Assembly: GCA_036381125.1 (NCBI GenBank)
Contig: DASVDK010000301.1
Span: forward strand, 1 to 5,099
DNA length: 5,099 nucleotides
Direction of reading: 5' to 3'
Source: DASVDK01 sp036381125 [NCBI: Thermodesulfobacteriota bacterium]
GTDB taxonomy: Bacteria; DASVDK01
Shown here: piece by piece, positions 1 to 5,099 of the stretch
How the letters are laid out: the number at the start of each line of letters is the position of its first letter
How positions within the stretch are numbered: position 1 is the first letter of the stretch
Made by a program: the position numbers and the translations under genes
Notes under the pieces: generated by a model
Told to the model about the DNA's origin: nothing
The model's input: only the letters and a program-made list of their open reading frames with translations
The model's database searches: none

Positions 1-1701
1 GTCGAGGACGACGTCGCGGCGCTCGAGGCTGCACTCGCCGACGGCGGGACCGCGGCGCTCGCCTCGGCCGCAGCGCTCTATACGGGGGATTTCCTCGAGG
101 GCTTCGCCCTCGACGAGGAGCCGTTCGAGGACTGGCGCCGCCGCGAGGCGGCGCGTCTCAGGGCGAGGACGCTCGACGGCCTCGGCCGGCTCCTCCACAG
201 GTACGTCGAGGCCGGGGACGCGGAGGCCGCCCTCGCGCTCGGGGAACGGCTCCTCGCCCTCGACCCCGCGGCCGAGGAGACGCACCGCGCCCTCATGCGG
301 CTCCACATCGACCGCGGCGCCCTCGGCGCCGCGATGCGTCAGTACGAGCGGTGCCGCGCGGCGCTCGAGGCGGAGCTGGGCGTGCCGCCGTCGGCCGAGA
401 CCGAGGCGCTCCGCCGCCAGATCCGGCCGCGGCCGCAGGGGCCGTCCGAGCGCGCCGATCCCGCCAGGCCGATCGTGGCGGTGCTCCCCTTCGCCAACCT
501 CTCGGAGGACCCCGCGCAGGGCTACTTCGCGCGCGGCTTCGCCGAGGACGTGCTGCGGGAGCTGTCGCGCTTCCGCTCGCTCGGCGTCATCGCCAGCCAG
601 TCCTCGTTCGCCGTCGACCCGCACCTGCCGCCGGCCGAGATCGGCGAGCGGCTCGGCGCGCGCTACCTGCTGTTCGGCAGCGTCCGCAAGCCGGCCGCCG
701 CGGCCGGCTCCGTGCGAATCGGCGCCGAGCTGGTCGACGCCGAGACCGGCCGTTACGTCTGGACGCACCGGTACGACGTCGCCGCCGACGCCCTCTTCGA
801 CACCCAGGACGACATCGTCCGGGGCGTCGTCGCCGGGCTGGCGCTGCGCATCGACGAGGCGGAACTCGGCCGCGTGCGGACGCGCCGGCTCGGCGACCTC
901 GGGGCCTACGACTGCTGGCTGAAGGGGCTCGAGTCGCTGCGGCGCGGGACGCTCGAGAGCCACGGCGAGGCCCGGGCGCTCTTCCAGCGCGCCCTCGAGG
1001 CCGACCCGCGCTTCGCGCGCGCCCATGCCGGGCTCTCGCTCGCGCACTTCAACGACTGGAGCTGCCACGCGTGGGACCATTGGGACGAGTGCGAGCGGCT
1101 GGCGTTCCATCACGCCGCCGAGGCGGTCGCCCTCGACGACGCCGACCACGTGACGCAGTTCATCCTCGGGCGGATCCTGATCTACCGGAGGGAGTTCGAG
1201 CGGGGCGAGTGGCACCTCGACCGGGCCTACGCGCTGAACCCGAACGACGCCCACATCCTGACCCACATGGCGCTCGCCCGGGCCTACCTCGGCCAGGCCG
1301 ACCGCGGCATCGAGGCAGCGCGGACCGCCATGCGCCTCAACCCCTTCCACGACGACTGGTACTTCGCGCTCGCCGCCGCGCCGCACTTCGTGGGGCGCCG
1401 GCTCGAGGAGGCCGTCTCGCTTGCGCTGCGCGCGCCGGACGCGGCGGTCGACGTCCGGGCCTACCTCGCCGCCGCCCTCGCGCACCTCGGGCGTACGGAC
1501 GAGGCGCGCCGGTACCTCGACGGCTTCCTGCGCCTCTTCCGGACGAAGATCACGGCCGGCCGAGAGCCCGAGCCCGACGAGCCGGGCAGGTGGCTGCTCC
1601 ACGTGAACCCGTTCAAGCGGGAGGAGGATCGCGCCTACCTGCTCGCCGGTCTCGAGAAGGCCGGGATGCCGGCGGCGGGCCGGCTCCTGATCCGGTCCTG
1701 A
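1..1701 (+). CDS. BTAD / TolB-like / TPR transcriptional regulator (5' end outside the window)
   Basis: The reading frame is open from base 1 to a TGA at 1699-1701 (566 codons visible), so the gene starts upstream. Codons 1 to about 140 match a bacterial transcriptional activator domain (BTAD, the SARP/AfsR helical domain): YTGDFLEGF, then FEDWRRREAARLR, then RQYERCRAALEAELGVPPS near its end. Codons about 157-285 are the TolB-like module found in adenylate-cyclase-like regulators: IVAVLPFANLSEDP, YFARGFAEDVLRELSRF, LGARYLLFGSVRK and the RYVWTHRYD motif. The rest, beginning about AYDCWLKGLESL (near codon 302), is helical TPR sequence such as ALFQRALEADPRFARAHAGLS. In this family an OmpR-type winged helix precedes BTAD, so a cytoplasmic DNA-binding regulator is inferred; that domain is not in the window. 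No membrane segment is visible. The inducing signal and target genes are unknown. It is convergent with the TTC38-like gene. Confidence 0.9.
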   Translation, partial: VEDDVAALEAALADGGTAALASAAALYTGDFLEGFALDEEPFEDWRRREAARLRARTLDGLGRLLHRYVEAGDAEAALALGERLLALDPAAEETHRALMRLHIDRGALGAAMRQYERCRAALEAELGVPPSAETEALRRQIRPRPQGPSERADPARPIVAVLPFANLSEDPAQGYFARGFAEDVLRELSRFRSLGVIASQSSFAVDPHLPPAEIGERLGARYLLFGSVRKPAAAAGSVRIGAELVDAETGRYVWTHRYDVAADALFDTQDDIVRGVVAGLALRIDEAELGRVRTRRLGDLGAYDCWLKGLESLRRGTLESHGEARALFQRALEADPRFARAHAGLSLAHFNDWSCHAWDHWDECERLAFHHAAEAVALDDADHVTQFILGRILIYRREFERGEWHLDRAYALNPNDAHILTHMALARAYLGQADRGIEAARTAMRLNPFHDDWYFALAAAPHFVGRRLEEAVSLALRAPDAAVDVRAYLAAALAHLGRTDEARRYLDGFLRLFRTKITAGREPEPDEPGRWLLHVNPFKREEDRAYLLAGLEKAGMPAAGRLLIRS

Positions 1702-1732
1702 CCGGTCTCGCCCCTTCGGCCGTCGCGCTCGC

Positions 1733-1751
1733 GTGCCGCGACTCGCGGCGC
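1733..1751 (+). terminator. GC-rich hairpin after the regulator gene
   Basis: An 8-pair stem with one G·T wobble (GTGCCGCG against CGCGGCGC) closes on the triloop ACT, 31 bases after the regulator's stop codon. No T-tract follows, so it is at best a weak or factor-assisted terminator. A smaller inverted repeat (CCGGTC, 2-base gap, GACCGG; 1692-1705) overlaps the stop codon itself. Hairpins of this size arise easily by chance in such GC-rich DNA. Confidence 0.3.
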
Positions 1752-1852
1752 ACGGCGCGGCATCGGCGCTCGAGCAACGGGACGCGCGGGGGAACGGAAG
1801 GCGCGGGGCCGGGCCTCGCCGCGTTCCTCGGCGGCGGCCGTGGAACACGATA

Positions 1853-1882
1853 AGGCCCGACCCCGTCTGGCTGGTTGGGCCT
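1853..1882. terminator. Stem-loop between the convergent genes, overlapping the TTC38-like stop codon
   Basis: AGGCCCGACC (1853-1862) pairs with GGTTGGGCCT (1873-1882) around a 10-base loop. Read as plus-strand RNA the ten pairs include one G·U wobble; as minus-strand RNA that position becomes an A-C mismatch. The right arm overlaps the TAG (1881-1883) of the minus-strand gene. Downstream on the minus strand is only the mildly T-rich TATCGTGTT, and no T-tract lies on the plus side. Position between two convergent genes suggests a shared transcription-ending element; this is inferred from structure and place only. Confidence 0.4.
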
Positions 1883-3209
1883 AGGCGGCCCTGGGCTCGG
1901 CCGACGCGCGGGCGAGCAGCGTCCGGCCGAGGGCGCTCGTCGGCTTCAGGTCGACCCGCTCGGCCGCGAGCGCCCGCGCGAACGCCAACTGCCCGTCGCG
2001 CAGCGCGGCCTCGATCAGGGTGAGGTCGATCAGGTCGCGCTGCGCGTGGCTGCCGCCGAAACGAGCGGCGACGTTGCGCACCGGGCGCAGCAGCCGCACC
2101 GTCTCGCCGTAGCCTCCCTCGCCGAAGGCGAGGATCGCGCGGGTAACCGGCGCCCCCACCTCGCGCGTGAAGAGCACGTTGTCGCCGGCGCCCTCCAGCG
2201 CGCGCGCCTGGGCCTCGAGCACCGCACGGGCCGCCTTCGGCCGGTTCGCCCCGACGAAGGCCATCATGGCGTGCGCGTCGTTGAAGGCGTAGGTGCCGGC
2301 CGCGGCGATCGGCTCCCAGGCGTCCGCCACCGCCTCCCAGCGGGTGCCGAGGTCCACGCCCCGGAGGTAGAGCCGCCAGAGCAGCGCCGAGGCGTCGATC
2401 ATGTCGAGCACGACGCGCGACTTCGCCCCGTAGATCGGCCCGTCGTAGAGGGCGAGCACCTCGTCCACCTCGTCCAGGTCGAGGTGGTAGAGCGCCAGGT
2501 GCCACCAGTTGTGCACGCAGAAGAAGCTGTCCTTCGACCAGGCGTCGGGGTTGGCCCGCATCCAGCCGATGCCGTCCCGCTGCCGCCCCTGCATCTCCAT
2601 CACGTGCGCCACGGCGTGCTGCGCCCAGCCGTCGCGCGGCTCGAGGTCGACCGCCCGGCGCCCCGCGCGCTCGGCGCGGTCGTAGAGCCCGGTCTCCTCG
2701 AGGCCGAAGGCGTGCATGCCGAGGATCGCGTGGTAGCCCGGCATGCCGGGCGACCAGGCCGGCAGTGCGCGGGCGACCCGGTCGCGGATCATCCGCGAGT
2801 CACCCCTGTAGAAGTCGATCAGATGCCCCGCCTGGATCGCCAGCGCGTCGGTCGGGTGCTCGATCGCCACGTCCTCGAGCGTCCGGCCGGCCGCCTGCCA
2901 CTCGCCCTCGATCAGGCGGCCGACCGCCTCGACGTGCCCGCGCTCGCGGGTGGTCATCGGCAGCCGCGCCGCGGCCTCGTAGCAGGCCCGCGCGACCGGC
3001 AGGCCGGTCGGCTCCGTGCCGAGCAGGTGCAGGTAGGCCTTGAGCACGTACCCCATCACGAACTCCGGGCTCTCGGCCAGGGCGCGGTCGATGGTGGCGA
3101 CCGGATCGCCGATGTAGCACTGCAGCTCGCGCAATGCCTGCTCGAACGCCTCGACCGCCCGGGCGCCGGCCCCCGTGAGGGTCTCGCCCCGTGCATCCCT
3201 GATGGTCAT
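1881..3209 (-). CDS. TTC38/StaR-like tetratricopeptide repeat protein
   Basis: A complete 442-residue protein made of helical repeats, with no signal peptide or membrane segment, so cytoplasmic. It resembles the tetratricopeptide repeat protein 38 (StaR-like) family, found in bacteria and eukaryotes, along its whole length. Family hallmarks in order: an N-terminal segment near residues 45-70 (SPEFVMGYVLKAYLHLLGTEP), GHVEAVGRLIEGEW at 91-104, LPAWSPGMPGYHAILGMHAF at 149-168, LEPRDGWAQHAVAHVMEMQG at 189-208, and HNWWHLALYHLDL at 233-245 with its cluster of conserved histidines. The start is set by the ATG at 3207-3209 with an AAAGGAGAGG Shine-Dalgarno 7 bases upstream. No enzymatic activity is established for the family as far as I know; a scaffold or protein-binding role is the usual guess for TPR proteins, though the invariant histidines leave catalysis or metal binding open. 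It is convergent with the upstream regulator and lies 115 bases downstream of the msrB remnant on the same strand. Confidence 0.9.
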   Translation of the reverse strand: MTIRDARGETLTGAGARAVEAFEQALRELQCYIGDPVATIDRALAESPEFVMGYVLKAYLHLLGTEPTGLPVARACYEAAARLPMTTRERGHVEAVGRLIEGEWQAAGRTLEDVAIEHPTDALAIQAGHLIDFYRGDSRMIRDRVARALPAWSPGMPGYHAILGMHAFGLEETGLYDRAERAGRRAVDLEPRDGWAQHAVAHVMEMQGRQRDGIGWMRANPDAWSKDSFFCVHNWWHLALYHLDLDEVDEVLALYDGPIYGAKSRVVLDMIDASALLWRLYLRGVDLGTRWEAVADAWEPIAAAGTYAFNDAHAMMAFVGANRPKAARAVLEAQARALEGAGDNVLFTREVGAPVTRAILAFGEGGYGETVRLLRPVRNVAARFGGSHAQRDLIDLTLIEAALRDGQLAFARALAAERVDLKPTSALGRTLLARASAEPRAA

Positions 3210-3216
3210 GGATCGT

Positions 3217-3226
3217 CCTCTCCTTT
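3217..3226 (-). promoter_or_regulatory. Ribosome binding site of the TTC38-like gene
   Basis: On the minus strand the sequence reads AAAGGAGAGG, then 7 bases, then ATG. This strong Shine-Dalgarno fixes the start at 3209 over any internal methionine. The rest of 3210-3324 holds no gene or convincing promoter that I can support. Confidence 0.85.
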
Positions 3227-3324
3227 CCGAACGTCGAACGCTCTCTCTCGCCCGGCTGCCCCGGGCCGACGTCTCTGGAAGGTGAGGCTAGCCGGCCGGC
3301 GTCACGCGAAACGTGGCGGCGGCG

Positions 3325-3642
3325 TCAATAATGCGTGAAAAGCGCCACGCCGTTCATGCACTCCCGCAGCCCGGTCGGCTCGGGGCCCTCGTCGAACACG
3401 TGGCCGAGGCGGCCGCCGCAGCGGCTGCAGTGCATTCCGTGCGGCACATGAAGACGCTGCGGTCCCTCCCAGGCGATCCCGCCTCCCGCGGCCGGGTCGA
3501 CCGGCCGCGCGGCGCTGAGCCAGGCCGCCCGAATGCCGCCCGCGGGCCCGTCTCGCGATTCGGGCGTCCGGGATGTGACCGCGGCGGCTTGACACCCCGG
3601 CCGGCTTCCGCGATACCCGGCCCGCTCGGTCCCGTTGTCGCG
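3325..3642 (-). pseudogene. msrB: Decayed peptide-methionine (R)-S-oxide reductase (MsrB)
   Basis: The 3' part is clearly MsrB: on the minus strand 3325-3432 encodes HCSRCGG, then [20 protein letters not shown], then a short tail and TGA. This keeps the second zinc CxxC pair, the GHVFxxGPxPTGLR signature and the catalytic-cysteine position (codon 3358-3360), although the usual Y before that Cys is E. Just upstream the frame is broken. The bases 3435-3464 read [10 protein letters not shown] in another phase, matching the family's DRSxxMxRTEV segment, while 3466-3522 read [19 protein letters not shown] in the original phase, matching GWPSFxxPVDP. One extra G near 3465 and one missing G near 3434 explain this exactly. 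Farther upstream the first zinc site is unrecognisable; HSGG (3533 region) and RDNGTERA (3619-3642) look like remnants of the HSGCGW and GTERA motifs at about the expected spacing. That N-terminal part is tentative, and no start codon or ribosome binding site remains. Sequencing errors could explain the single-base shifts, but not the loss of the first zinc motif. Confidence 0.75.
3589..3617 (+). promoter_or_regulatory. Sigma-70-type promoter for the small membrane protein gene
   Basis: A perfect TTGACA (3589-3594) is followed after 17 bases by GATACC (3612-3617), a GC-genome-style -10 box that keeps the central ATA. Transcription would start near 3624 and give a leader of roughly 33 bases before the GTG at 3657. 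The element lies inside the msrB remnant, on the opposite strand. The -10 box is weak, so this is a prediction. Confidence 0.55.
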
Positions 3643-3643
3643 C

Positions 3644-3650
3644 GAGGAGG
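3644..3650 (+). promoter_or_regulatory. Ribosome binding site deciding the GTG start at 3657
   Basis: GAGGAGG lies 6 bases before GTG (3657-3659). It is nearly perfectly complementary to the 16S rRNA 3' end and supports a GTG start for a short gene that could otherwise be doubted. Confidence 0.8.
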
Positions 3651-3656
3651 TGGACG

Positions 3657-3899
3657 GTGATCGCCATCGCGTTCGGTCTCGTCAAGATGCTCGTGCTGCT
3701 CGTGCCGGGGGTGATCTGCCTGGCGAGCCCGGAGTCGGTCCGCAACGTGGCGCTCGAGGCGCGGCGCAGGTATGGGCTCGATCGCTCCTGGCAGGACCGG
3801 ATGTTCACCGAGGACTTCCTCGTGTCGATTCGCCTCTGCGGCGGCGTGCTCCTCTTCTTCGCCGTCCTGCTCGGCTTCGTCGTGCTCCGACAGGGGTAG
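3657..3899 (+). CDS. Small protein with two predicted membrane segments, unknown function
   Basis: The 80-residue product has a hydrophobic segment at about residues 2-23 ([19 protein letters not shown]), a charged middle section at about 24-55 ([20 protein letters not shown], then [11 protein letters not shown]), and a second hydrophobic segment at about 58-77 ([16 protein letters not shown]). This predicts a two-pass inner-membrane hairpin with a soluble loop of about 35 residues. Small proteins with this layout and a conserved Pro-Glu just after the first helix occur widely, but I do not recognise the family securely and assign no function. The start is supported by a strong Shine-Dalgarno and a plausible promoter. 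It ends 12 bases from the convergent 3912-4481 gene, with no terminator visible in that gap. Confidence 0.75.
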   Translation: MIAIAFGLVKMLVLLVPGVICLASPESVRNVALEARRRYGLDRSWQDRMFTEDFLVSIRLCGGVLLFFAVLLGFVVLRQG

Positions 3900-3911
3900 G
3901 CCGGACCTCGA

Positions 3912-4481
3912 TCAGAAGTCCCCGACGTCGCCCCCGGAGTCGCTGCCGAAGTCGTCCGCCTCGTCGAAGCCCCCGGCGTCGCCCGCGTCCTCGGCCGTCG
4001 CGTCCGGGTCCGGGGCGTCGGGGTCGGGCTCCGCGGCGCCGGCCGCGTCGAAGCCGCCGAGGAGCTGGTTCGCGATGGCCGTCCCGATGAACGCCCCGGC
4101 GATCGTGCCGAGCAGGCTCCCGGCAAAGGCGCCCCCCATCCCGACGCCGCCGAAGCTCCGCTCGAGCGTGCCGGGCCGCCGCATCTCCGCCCGCGTCGCC
4201 GCGCGCGCCAGGGTGCGCGGGTCGGCGTCGCGCGACGGGTCGAGCCGCTCGCCCGGCGGCGCCTCGCGGGCCAGTTGCCCCAGCACCTGGACGCGCTGCT
4301 CGGCCGTGAGCTGCGCGAAGGCCTCGGCGTGCGCCTGCTCGATCGCTTCGGGCGGCGCCGTGCGAAGCAGGTACCGGTAGCGGGCGATGGCCTGCTCGTC
4401 ACCCGGTCTGGCGGGACGCGCCTCGCGATCGGGCGGCGGCTCCGGCCGGTCCCCGCCGAACAGACGATCCAGGAGTCCCAT
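3912..4481 (-). CDS. Conserved hypothetical protein with glycine-zipper segment and acidic tail
   Basis: The product is 189 residues. The frame is open farther upstream, to 4760, but the ATG at 4479-4481 is preferred: it has GGGGAGGT 6 bases upstream, begins with the typical MGLLDRLFGG, and avoids overlap with the chaB-like gene. Residues about 28-105 are helical and highly charged, with the family's recognisable core RYRYLLRTAPPEAIEQAHAE followed by AFAQLTAEQRVQVLGQL and ATRAEMRRPGTLERSFGG. Residues about 111-143 are Gly/Ala-rich and hydrophobic (GSLLGTIAGAFIGTAIANQL), a glycine-zipper-like segment that could insert into or associate with a membrane. Residues about 150-189 are acidic and low in complexity, ending DDFGSDSGGDVGDF. 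Similar proteins are common in high-GC bacteria, as far as I recall, and some carry the unsupported label cation-transporting ATPase; no ATPase motif is present here. Function is unknown. Confidence 0.85.
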   Translation of the reverse strand: MGLLDRLFGGDRPEPPPDREARPARPGDEQAIARYRYLLRTAPPEAIEQAHAEAFAQLTAEQRVQVLGQLAREAPPGERLDPSRDADPRTLARAATRAEMRRPGTLERSFGGVGMGGAFAGSLLGTIAGAFIGTAIANQLLGGFDAAGAAEPDPDAPDPDATAEDAGDAGGFDEADDFGSDSGGDVGDF

Positions 4482-4487
4482 GGTGTC

Positions 4488-4507
4488 ACCTCCCCGTACG
4501 TGAAGGT
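4488..4507 (-). promoter_or_regulatory. Hairpin containing the Shine-Dalgarno of the glycine-zipper gene
   Basis: In minus-strand RNA, ACCUUC (4502-4507) can pair with GGAGGU (4488-4493), leaving an 8-base loop, ACGUACGG. The six pairs include one U·G wobble. GGAGGU is the core of the ribosome binding site, 6 bases before the ATG, so the structure would hide it. The stem is modest and may be chance. Confidence 0.35.
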
Positions 4508-4511
4508 CGTC

Positions 4512-4550
4512 CGGCGATCCGACGCACGGACGACGATCCGACGCACGGAC
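4512..4550. repeat. 19-bp-period tandem repeat between divergent genes
   Basis: The 17-base unit CGATCCGACGCACGGAC occurs at 4515-4531 and again, identically, at 4534-4550, two bases apart. With the flanking bases the period is 19 and only one position differs. The first copy also sits in an inverted repeat, CGTCCG (4508-4513) against CGGACG (4527-4532). It lies about 30 bases from the minus-strand start and about 100 from the plus-strand start, where operator sites for either gene could be. A short local duplication without function is the alternative. Confidence 0.6.
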
Positions 4551-4618
4551 CGTGCCCCCGGAGGGCAAGTCGCCCGGCACGCCAGCCATCCGCTCCCTCG
4601 GGCGCGGGTCTCGCAAGC

Positions 4619-4644
4619 CCTCCTCGAAACCCGTTCCGAGGAGG
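4619..4644 (+). promoter_or_regulatory. Perfect 8-bp hairpin sequestering the chaB-like gene's ribosome binding site
   Basis: CCTCCTCG (4619-4626) is the exact reverse complement of CGAGGAGG (4637-4644), with a 10-base loop, AAACCCGTTC. The right arm contains almost the whole Shine-Dalgarno (GAGGAGGT, 4638-4645), 8 bases before the ATG. Folded mRNA would therefore hide the ribosome binding site. This suggests translational control by structure, such as temperature response, a trans-acting RNA or protein, or coupling to another event, but no function is shown. Confidence 0.55.
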
Positions 4645-4653
4645 TCCAGCACC

Positions 4654-5040
4654 ATGCCGGTACGCGGTCGCAAGGGCGGCACCGAGCTGCCGAGCACGAT
4701 CGAGCGGTCGGACAGGCGCGCGCAGACCATCTGGCGCCGGGCGCACGACAGCGCCGTCAAGACCTACGGCGAGGGGAGGAGCGCCCATCGGGTGGCCTAC
4801 GCGGCGCTCAAGCACGAGTACGAGAAGCGCGGCGACCGGTGGGTCGCCAAGGGCTGGAAGGGGCCGTCCGATCCCCAGGCGCGCCGCGGCCCGACGACCC
4901 GCCGGAAGTCGACCGACGAGCCGCGCAGCGCCACGGCCGGCGGCAAGGTCGCGCGCAGCGAGTCCGGCGCGCGCAAGGCGGCGCGCGCCGCGAGGCGCGA
5001 GTACGCGAGAGGACGCCGGCGGGCGACCGGGCGCACGTAG
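4654..5040 (+). CDS. chaB: ChaB-family protein with basic C-terminal tail
   Basis: The product is 128 residues. Residues about 9-66 are a full ChaB domain: GTELPSTIERSDRRAQTIW, then RRAHDSAVKTYGEG, then AHRVAYAALKHEYEKRGDRW and VAKG. ChaB was named in E. coli as a putative regulator of the ChaA cation antiporter, with weak functional support. The E. coli protein is about 76 residues, so this one carries an extra tail of about 60. That tail (about 67-128) is rich in Arg, Lys, Ala and Ser and looks disordered, resembling histone-H1-like bacterial tails, which suggests nucleic-acid binding. Longer ChaB proteins of high-GC bacteria often carry a Rho-N-type domain here; I see none. The ATG at 4654 is chosen because of the GAGGAGGT 8 bases upstream; the frame continues to a GTG at 4552 without a ribosome binding site. 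It is divergent from the glycine-zipper gene. Confidence 0.9.
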   Translation: MPVRGRKGGTELPSTIERSDRRAQTIWRRAHDSAVKTYGEGRSAHRVAYAALKHEYEKRGDRWVAKGWKGPSDPQARRGPTTRRKSTDEPRSATAGGKVARSESGARKAARAARREYARGRRRATGRT

Positions 5041-5050
5041 GCCGTGGGCT

Positions 5051-5066
5051 CGCCGGCCGGCTGGCG
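5051..5066 (+). terminator. Short GC hairpin after the chaB-like gene
   Basis: CGCCGG (5051-5056) pairs with CTGGCG (5061-5066), including one G·U, around the tetraloop CCGG. It begins 10 bases after the stop codon. There is no T-tract, so termination is only a possibility. The remaining bases to 5099 hold no gene I can support. Confidence 0.25.
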
Positions 5067-5099
5067 CGGCTGCTCCGGCGCCTGATGGCGCGCCTGCGG

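Noticed and set aside
351-1853. A 500-codon plus-strand frame overlapping the regulator in another phase
   Set aside because: The translation is Arg/Pro/Ala repeats typical of an out-of-phase reading of high-GC DNA. The BTAD/TolB/TPR signatures lie in the other frame.
3285-3328. Possible minus-strand promoter for the TTC38-like gene (TTGACG over the msrB stop, TAGCCT at 3285-3290)
   Set aside because: The two boxes are not spaced for the same promoter, and neither has a convincing partner at 16-18 bases.
1875-3338. A 487-codon open frame on the plus strand covering the whole TTC38-like gene
   Set aside because: Its product is low-complexity Arg/Val/His/Gly sequence with no family signature, and the opposite strand carries a clear protein family with a strong ribosome binding site. 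It is a GC-skew shadow.
3302-4546. A 414-codon minus-strand frame spanning the membrane-protein gene and the glycine-zipper gene
   Set aside because: It is Ser/Thr/Arg-rich with no recognisable domain. The 3912-4481 gene in a different minus-strand phase has family-like sequence and a ribosome binding site.
4552-4653. Upstream GTG start for the chaB-like protein
   Set aside because: There is no Shine-Dalgarno before 4552, while 4654 has an eight-base match. ChaB proteins normally begin a few residues before the ELPSTI motif.
4482-4760. Upstream extension of the glycine-zipper protein to a start at 4760
   Set aside because: The extra 93 residues look non-coding, run through the 19-bp repeat, overlap the chaB-like gene head-on and lack a ribosome binding site. 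The ATG at 4481 has one.
5052-5061. Palindrome GCCGGCCGGC
   Set aside because: Short GC palindromes are expected by chance in DNA this GC-rich. It is noted only as part of the weak hairpin after the chaB-like gene.
5085-5099. ATG near the right edge that might begin another gene
   Set aside because: Only five codons are visible and no ribosome binding site precedes it, so it cannot be supported.

Overview
The window is very GC-rich bacterial chromosomal DNA. Third codon positions are almost all G or C, so long shadow reading frames lie opposite most genes. No RNA gene, insertion sequence, CRISPR array or phage gene is visible. The gene families (BTAD/TolB-like/TPR regulator, TTC38-type TPR protein, ChaB) fit a high-GC alphaproteobacterium or actinobacterium. 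The sequence alone does not decide between them.

Layout, left to right: (1) 1-1701, plus strand: the 3' part of a large regulator with a BTAD domain, a TolB-like/adenylate-cyclase-associated domain and TPR repeats. Its N-terminus, expected to hold a winged-helix DNA-binding domain, lies outside the window. (2) 1702-1880: a short convergent intergenic stretch with hairpins. (3) 1881-3209, minus strand: a complete 442-residue TTC38/StaR-like TPR protein with a strong ribosome binding site. (4) 3210-3656: a stretch with no intact gene, most of it (about 3325-3642, minus strand) a frameshifted remnant of a methionine sulfoxide reductase B gene. A consensus-like promoter for the next gene is read out of this remnant on the plus strand. 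(5) 3657-3899, plus strand: an 80-residue protein with two membrane segments, GTG start and near-perfect Shine-Dalgarno. (6) 3912-4481, minus strand: a 189-residue protein of unknown function with a conserved helical N-terminal part, a glycine-zipper hydrophobic segment and an acidic tail. (7) 4482-4653: a divergent intergenic region with a 19-bp-period tandem repeat and two hairpins, each of which would pair the Shine-Dalgarno of one flanking gene. (8) 4654-5040, plus strand: a ChaB-family protein with an unusually basic C-terminal tail.

Gene orientation alternates throughout, so no operon is evident and each gene probably has its own promoter. The regulator and the TTC38-like gene are convergent neighbours and both TPR-rich, but a functional link is only a guess. 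The 172-bp region between the glycine-zipper gene and the chaB-like gene is the best candidate for undescribed regulation, because repeat elements and two SD-pairing hairpins are packed together there. I see no clear new multi-gene system.
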